Of a DNA stretch of 36,405 nucleotides, positions 32,485 through 36,405 are shown in pieces (positions within the stretch are counted from its first letter, which is position 1; each line of letters begins with the position of its first letter). A program made the translations under genes and the position numbers. The stretch comes from Nitrospirota bacterium (lineage in GTDB: Bacteria; NPL-UPA2; JAADIA01): assembly GCA_013151555.1 (NCBI GenBank), contig JAADIA010000002.1:1-36405 (forward strand), in the 5' to 3' direction. The notes under the pieces were generated by a model, which saw only the letters and a program-made list of their open reading frames with translations, did not search any database and was not told the origin of the DNA.

Positions 32485-32505
32485 ATGTTTTATCCATTAA
32501 AACAT
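32485..32505 (-). other. Hairpin right after the thyX stop
   Basis: Minus-strand ATGTTTT and AAAACAT (7 bp, 7-nt loop) lie 4 nt after the thyX stop and 28 nt before the next ATG. The low GC content makes a terminator doubtful; it may modulate read-through into the methyltransferase gene. Confidence 0.35.
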
Positions 32506-32508
32506 TTG

Positions 32509-33237
32509 TCATTCTTTTATCGGATATCTACCACAGCTAAACTTTTCTCCTTCCGGGCAATATCCCAGCCAATCGCATTTCGTGCTTCTATCACCAAAAA
32601 TCGAAGGGAGCTTCTCCTGTACAATATGAAGCATCTTATAAGCAAGTTTACTTATTTCCCACTGTGCTCGTGTACAACAGCGAACTTTAAAAAAATGGAT
32701 AAGCTCTCTGGCATTCATCGTTACCACTATCTTCGTTTCACATGCTCCAGGCAACAAAAAGCGTACATCTTGATTTGTCTGCTCACCTTCCAATCCTTGC
32801 TTCTTCAAGAAATTAATCATCTTTGTGTAAAGCTCCTGGGTCGAACGCATATGTTCTATAAAATAATCTTTTAATTCATCATGCTTCTTGACAAGCGGGG
32901 GAATTATATAATCAAAATCATCTTCTTTAACATACCGCTGACTCTGTTGAGAATAAGAAGCAAGACGATGCCGCACAAGTTGGTGCGTAAGCACCCGGGA
33001 TACCCCTTCGATGGCAAAAGTAAAATTGACATGCTCCAGTGGGCTCTCGTGACCCGAGGCAACAATACGCCGCACAAAATCTTCCTGCTTTTCTTGCGAA
33101 ACAGTTCCATCTATGCTTTTAGAATAGATATCCCCTGAGAATTTTGCCGAATAACACTGTTTACAAGCAGCATAGACAACTGATACAGGATTAGAAGTCA
33201 TACTTAGAAGTTTCACATTTATCTTTTTTTCTGCCAC
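32509..33237 (-). CDS. thyX: Flavin-dependent thymidylate synthase
   Basis: ThyX makes dTMP from dUMP using methylene-tetrahydrofolate and FAD/NADPH. The 242 residues contain the signature RHRLASYSQQSQRY and flanking VLTHQLVRHR, with HESPLEHVNFTF and a late NARELIHFFKVRCCTRAQWE. The GTG start at 33237 is chosen because AAAGGAG lies six bases upstream; longer readings run through that site. The C-terminus is cysteine-rich (KCDWLGYCPEGEKFSCGRY), as in several bacterial ThyX proteins. It probably shares a transcript with the downstream methyltransferase. Confidence 0.96.
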   Translation of the reverse strand: MAEKKINVKLLSMTSNPVSVVYAACKQCYSAKFSGDIYSKSIDGTVSQEKQEDFVRRIVASGHESPLEHVNFTFAIEGVSRVLTHQLVRHRLASYSQQSQRYVKEDDFDYIIPPLVKKHDELKDYFIEHMRSTQELYTKMINFLKKQGLEGEQTNQDVRFLLPGACETKIVVTMNARELIHFFKVRCCTRAQWEISKLAYKMLHIVQEKLPSIFGDRSTKCDWLGYCPEGEKFSCGRYPIKE

Positions 33238-33376
33238 AACATTCTCCTTTCGACACAATTAAATAACCCCTCAGGGTGTTCTTTAGTATCACCGAGGAGA
33301 GAGTATGAGAAGTTAGAGCTAACAACTTTATTTTAATTTACTACTCCTTCTTCTTTCTGTCAACTTTTTTCCAAGT

Positions 33377-34882
33377 TTATCTCAAGGCTCTCTTCAAGAC
33401 TTTCCCGATTGGCGTCCGGGGAAAGTCTTTTCTAAACTCCACATAACGGGGAACCTTATAGTTAGCTATTTTGCTCTGACAGTAGCTGATTACTTCCTCC
33501 CGGCTCATTTCCTCTCCCTCCCGTAAAACGACGAAAGCTTTCGGAACCTCCCCCCGTAACCCATCGTGAAGAACTCCCACCACCGCGGCCTCAGCAATCT
33601 TAGGGTGAGTATAAAGAACATCTTCTATCTCCCGGGGATAGACATTGAATCCCGCCACATTCACCATATCCTTCTTTCTATCCAAAATGTAAAAATATCC
33701 ATCTCTATCTTTCTTCCCAATATCTCCCGTATGGAACCAACCATCCTTGATAGCTTCTGCCGTAGCTTCCGGCTGATTGAGATAACCCTTCATTACATTG
33801 GGACCCCGGACGACAATTTCGCCTATCTTTTCCGGAGGAAGATATTTTCCCTCTTCATCGACAATCTTCATTTCCACGCCAGGGACAGGAAGACCGATAG
33901 AGCCCGGTTTACGCTTTCCTCCAATGGGATTAACAGAAGTAACCGGAGAACATTCCGTCGGCCCGTCCCCTTCATAGATAAGAACCTTATATTTGGATTC
34001 AAAAGCATGCATCACTTCGACCGGGAGAGCCGCCCCTCCCGATATAGCTAAACGCCAGGAACTAATATTATACTTCGCCGGAGAAATATTAGCCAGGACG
34101 GCATACATGGGAGGAACCCCGGAAAAGATAGTCACCCGGTGTTCGGCAATAGCACGAAGGACATCCCCGGCGACAAACCCCTTCATAATTACCATCGTTG
34201 AGCCAAAGGAAAAGGGAAAGAGCATATTAACTGTAGCGGCAAAGGCATGAAAAAGAGGTAAGACACAAAGCATTACTTCCGGAGAAACGGATTTAAAAGC
34301 TTCTTTAATAGAGGCAACATTGGAAAGAAGATTATTATGAGTAAGCATGGCTCCCTTTGAACGTCCCGTTGTCCCCGAGGTATAAAGAATAGCAGCCACA
34401 TCATCTGCCTCTTTACCTCTATCAAGAGCAGGCTCATTAATCGGCTGTCCTTTCTTCAATCCTACATAAGAGACATCCCTTAGCAACCATCTTTTATCAA
34501 AAATGACCTTATGTTTTAAATGAGGCAGCGCGGGAGAAATCTTATTCAATATTTCCCTAAAAGAAGATAAAGTGAGGACCAAACGACTCCGGGAATTGCT
34601 AAGAATATACTTTAACTCACCCTCCTTAAACATAGTATTTAAAGGAACTACAGAAGCTCCCGCTTTCAAGATAGCAAAATAACTGATGACAAATTCCGGC
34701 GAATTGTTAAGAAGAACAGCAACCCGGTCACCCGGCTTAATTCCCAAATGAATAAGTCCGTGAGCCAACCTGTTTGCTTCTTGATTGAGAGCTCGATAGG
34801 TTAGTTTTTTCTCTCCGCAGATGAGAGCGATATTCTCTGAATATCTCTGGCTACTCTCCGCAAGCATCCTTCCCAAATCCAT
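33377..34882 (-). CDS. AMP-dependent acyl-CoA synthetase (long-chain fatty acid-CoA ligase type)
   Basis: Activates a carboxylic acid to its CoA thioester through an acyl-AMP. The 501 residues have the P-loop LYTSGTTGRSKGAMLTH, the A5 region YEGDGPTECSPVTSVNPI, GWFHTGDIGKKDRDGYFYIL, DRKKDMVNVAGFNVYPREIE and the catalytic lysine near the end (PIGKVLKRALR). The A5 motif reads EGDGPTECSP where long-chain ligases usually have YGLTE-like sequence, so chain preference is uncertain. ATG 34882 is preceded by GGGAGG; the earlier in-frame TTG is not used in this model. Confidence 0.93.
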   Translation of the reverse strand: MDLGRMLAESSQRYSENIALICGEKKLTYRALNQEANRLAHGLIHLGIKPGDRVAVLLNNSPEFVISYFAILKAGASVVPLNTMFKEGELKYILSNSRSRLVLTLSSFREILNKISPALPHLKHKVIFDKRWLLRDVSYVGLKKGQPINEPALDRGKEADDVAAILYTSGTTGRSKGAMLTHNNLLSNVASIKEAFKSVSPEVMLCVLPLFHAFAATVNMLFPFSFGSTMVIMKGFVAGDVLRAIAEHRVTIFSGVPPMYAVLANISPAKYNISSWRLAISGGAALPVEVMHAFESKYKVLIYEGDGPTECSPVTSVNPIGGKRKPGSIGLPVPGVEMKIVDEEGKYLPPEKIGEIVVRGPNVMKGYLNQPEATAEAIKDGWFHTGDIGKKDRDGYFYILDRKKDMVNVAGFNVYPREIEDVLYTHPKIAEAAVVGVLHDGLRGEVPKAFVVLREGEEMSREEVISYCQSKIANYKVPRYVEFRKDFPRTPIGKVLKRALR

Positions 34883-34946
34883 AACATTCCCTCCCAAAAA
34901 GTTGCTGAGCAGGATCCCCCATTTCCAGGGTTCGATAATTTATCTT

Positions 34947-35507
34947 CTAAAGCTTCTCATTTAAACCCTTGCGCCCGCCTCCTTGAACCTTTTCAAGATA
35001 AAGTTTTCGAATGCAATCAAAAACTTCCAGATAGTTTTCTGTTTTGTAATCAGGATAAGTCCATTCCCAGGAACGGAAACTCTTTTTAGTATATCGCAGG
35101 GTAACTTCCCCGTAGATACCTCTCCCCAGATAGAGACGATGCTGATAGTTCTTGGTAGTAGCCAAAACCAATTTAGCTTCTTCAAGATAACCAGGATCCA
35201 AATTTATTTGACGCCGGAGAGAATCGGGATAAAGAAACTTCGCTTCCAAATTATTGGTAAATATTTTTATGTTTGCTATCTCTCCGGGATCAACGAGCTT
35301 TTCAAAACTGATAAATTTCCTTTTTAAGTTCTCGCCCAGCTCCTTTCCATAGTAGTCAGTATAGGTAAAAGGGATAATTCTACTTTCATAATCAATTGCC
35401 CCAAACTTTTCAGAAAGTCTTTCCTGAACCTGTCGGAACAATTCAATTTTCGCAGAAATCATCCCGACTACCAATTTTACCGGCAAAGGAAGTTTCACTT
35501 CACCCAT
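34947..35507 (-). CDS. DUF4416 family protein
   Basis: The 186 residues match DUF4416, a family of unknown function widespread in anaerobic bacteria. Recognisable parts are LPVKLVVGMISA, IIPFTYTDYYGKELGENLKR, FISFEKLVDPGEIANIK, INLDPGYLEEAKLVLATTKN, YQHRLYLGRGIYGEVTLRY and WTYPDYKTENY. No signal peptide or membrane helix is seen. It lies between coaX (upstream, 91-nt gap) and an acyl-CoA synthetase; this gives no clear functional clue. Confidence 0.9.
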   Translation of the reverse strand: MGEVKLPLPVKLVVGMISAKIELFRQVQERLSEKFGAIDYESRIIPFTYTDYYGKELGENLKRKFISFEKLVDPGEIANIKIFTNNLEAKFLYPDSLRRQINLDPGYLEEAKLVLATTKNYQHRLYLGRGIYGEVTLRYTKKSFRSWEWTYPDYKTENYLEVFDCIRKLYLEKVQGGGRKGLNEKL

Positions 35508-35598
35508 AGCTATACACCTGATACTATAAGAAACAGAGTGTAAGTATGTTTTTTTAAGCTTTTCATTTGCCCCCTTGAATCTTTGACTCCCTGAGCCC

Positions 35599-36354
35599 TT
35601 ATTTCTTCAAGTTTCTCTCATAGAGAACCTTCAGTCCTCTCAAAGTAAGGAAAGGAACTATTTCATCTATAGTCCTTGATTCAGAAGCTATCAGTTCAGC
35701 CCAGCCACCGGTAGCTATCACTCTGGCACGGGGAGAAAATTCTTTTTTCACTCTCTTTACCAATCCATCTACCAGTTCGGCAAAACCATAGATGATTCCC
35801 GACTGCATACTTTTTACCGTGTTTTCCCCTATCACCCTCTCCGGTTTAGCTAACTCGATACGGGGAAGAAGAGCTGTCCTTTCAAACAAGGCTTCTACCG
35901 AAATACCTATGCCGGGAGCAATAGCTCCTCCCAAATAATCTCCTTCGCCCGAAAGAGCACAAAAGGTAGTGGCGGTTCCAAAATCAACAATGATTACCGG
36001 ACCTTTATAAAGATGATGAGCAGCAGCAGCGTTGACTATCCTATCGGCTCCCAGCTCTTCCGGACGAGGATATTTTATAGAGATACCTGAATCCATTCCT
36101 GTTTCAACTATCATAGGAGAAATATGCAGGTATTTCTCACTCATCTTCTGGAAAGTCTTCAAAAGAGGAGGTACTACCGAGGAAACAATTATTCCTTTAA
36201 TCTTTCGGGAACCAATGAGAGTAGAAAGAAGAATCCCATACTCATCAGCGGTCTTCCCTCTATCAGCAGAAAGACGCCAATTCTCAATGAGTTCTTCCCC
36301 TCTGAAAATTCCCAGGACAATAGTCGTATTTCCAATATCTATAGCCAATAACAT
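35599..36354 (-). CDS. coaX: Type III pantothenate kinase
   Basis: Catalyses the first step of coenzyme A synthesis. The 251 residues have the ASKHA-fold phosphate loop LLAIDIGNTTIVLGIF, the EELGADRIVNAAAAHHLY motif, the second phosphate site IIVDFGTATTFCALS and GGAIAPGIGISVEALF. The ATG at 36354 is preceded by GAGGGTGG. Type III enzymes are not feedback-inhibited by CoA and need a monovalent cation. Its neighbour acyl-CoA synthetase uses CoA, but no operon is proven. Confidence 0.96.
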   Translation of the reverse strand: MLLAIDIGNTTIVLGIFRGEELIENWRLSADRGKTADEYGILLSTLIGSRKIKGIIVSSVVPPLLKTFQKMSEKYLHISPMIVETGMDSGISIKYPRPEELGADRIVNAAAAHHLYKGPVIIVDFGTATTFCALSGEGDYLGGAIAPGIGISVEALFERTALLPRIELAKPERVIGENTVKSMQSGIIYGFAELVDGLVKRVKKEFSPRARVIATGGWAELIASESRTIDEIVPFLTLRGLKVLYERNLKK

Positions 36355-36380
36355 TATTCCACCCTCTAAGAAAGAAGTTG

Positions 36381-36405
36381 CTTTACTTAATCCTTAATCC
36401 TTAAT
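36381..36405. repeat. TTAATCC word repeat at the window edge
   Basis: CTTAATCCTTAATCCTTAAT runs off the right edge. The word recurs in the pgk-tpiA gap and resembles the carA-carB arrays. Confidence 0.5.

Overview
The window is a compact bacterial chromosome segment. Nearly every gene lies on the minus strand; the one clear plus-strand gene is a Ski2-like helicase. Gene content suggests an uncultured anaerobic, diderm-type bacterium: a four-subunit group 3b NADP-linked [NiFe] hydrogenase, GTP-dependent PEP carboxykinase, flavin-dependent thymidylate synthase ThyX, type III pantothenate kinase, a DUF4416 protein, a free-standing 23S-IVP/Avd-type four-helix-bundle protein and two secreted M16 peptidase homologues. 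This would fit a candidate phylum such as Omnitrophota or a relative, but that is an inference from gene content, not a phylogenetic result.

Layout, left to right. (1) 1-2902: carB (cut by the window edge) and carA, split by a small four-helix-bundle gene set in AT-rich short-word repeats. (2) 2939-9344: hydrogenase operon hydB-hydG-hydD-hydA plus its maturation protease, preceded by PEP carboxykinase, whose ~300-nt leader contains a candidate attenuator. (3) 9767-10916: a stand-alone V4R-domain protein and tRNA genes Asp, Val and Leu with a consensus promoter. (4) 11055-12998: the helicase, probably leaderless. (5) 12995-28092: a long co-directional array, in transcription order gap, pgk, tpiA, secG, two M16 homologues, oppD, oppF, oppA, oppB, oppC, an N-acyl-D-amino-acid deacylase and a C26-type glutamine amidohydrolase. 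It joins lower glycolysis, the Sec translocase and peptide uptake and processing. (6) 28373-36354: a degenerate M24 homologue, an XRE regulator, accD, a MetE/UROD-like methyltransferase, thyX, an acyl-CoA synthetase, a DUF4416 protein and coaX.

The most unusual signal is not a gene. At about ten gene junctions there are degenerate short-period word repeats, usually arranged as facing inverted halves. The word differs from locus to locus (TTAAGTAT, AGTGCTCC, TTAGACC, AGGCACAAA, GACAGAA, AATAACCA). In several places the repeat has become the end of a coding sequence: it supplies the last residues and stop of carA, oppF and oppD and the start of oppC. The four-helix-bundle gene sits inside one such pair of facing arrays. 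I regard this as the best candidate for an undescribed element or process in the window.
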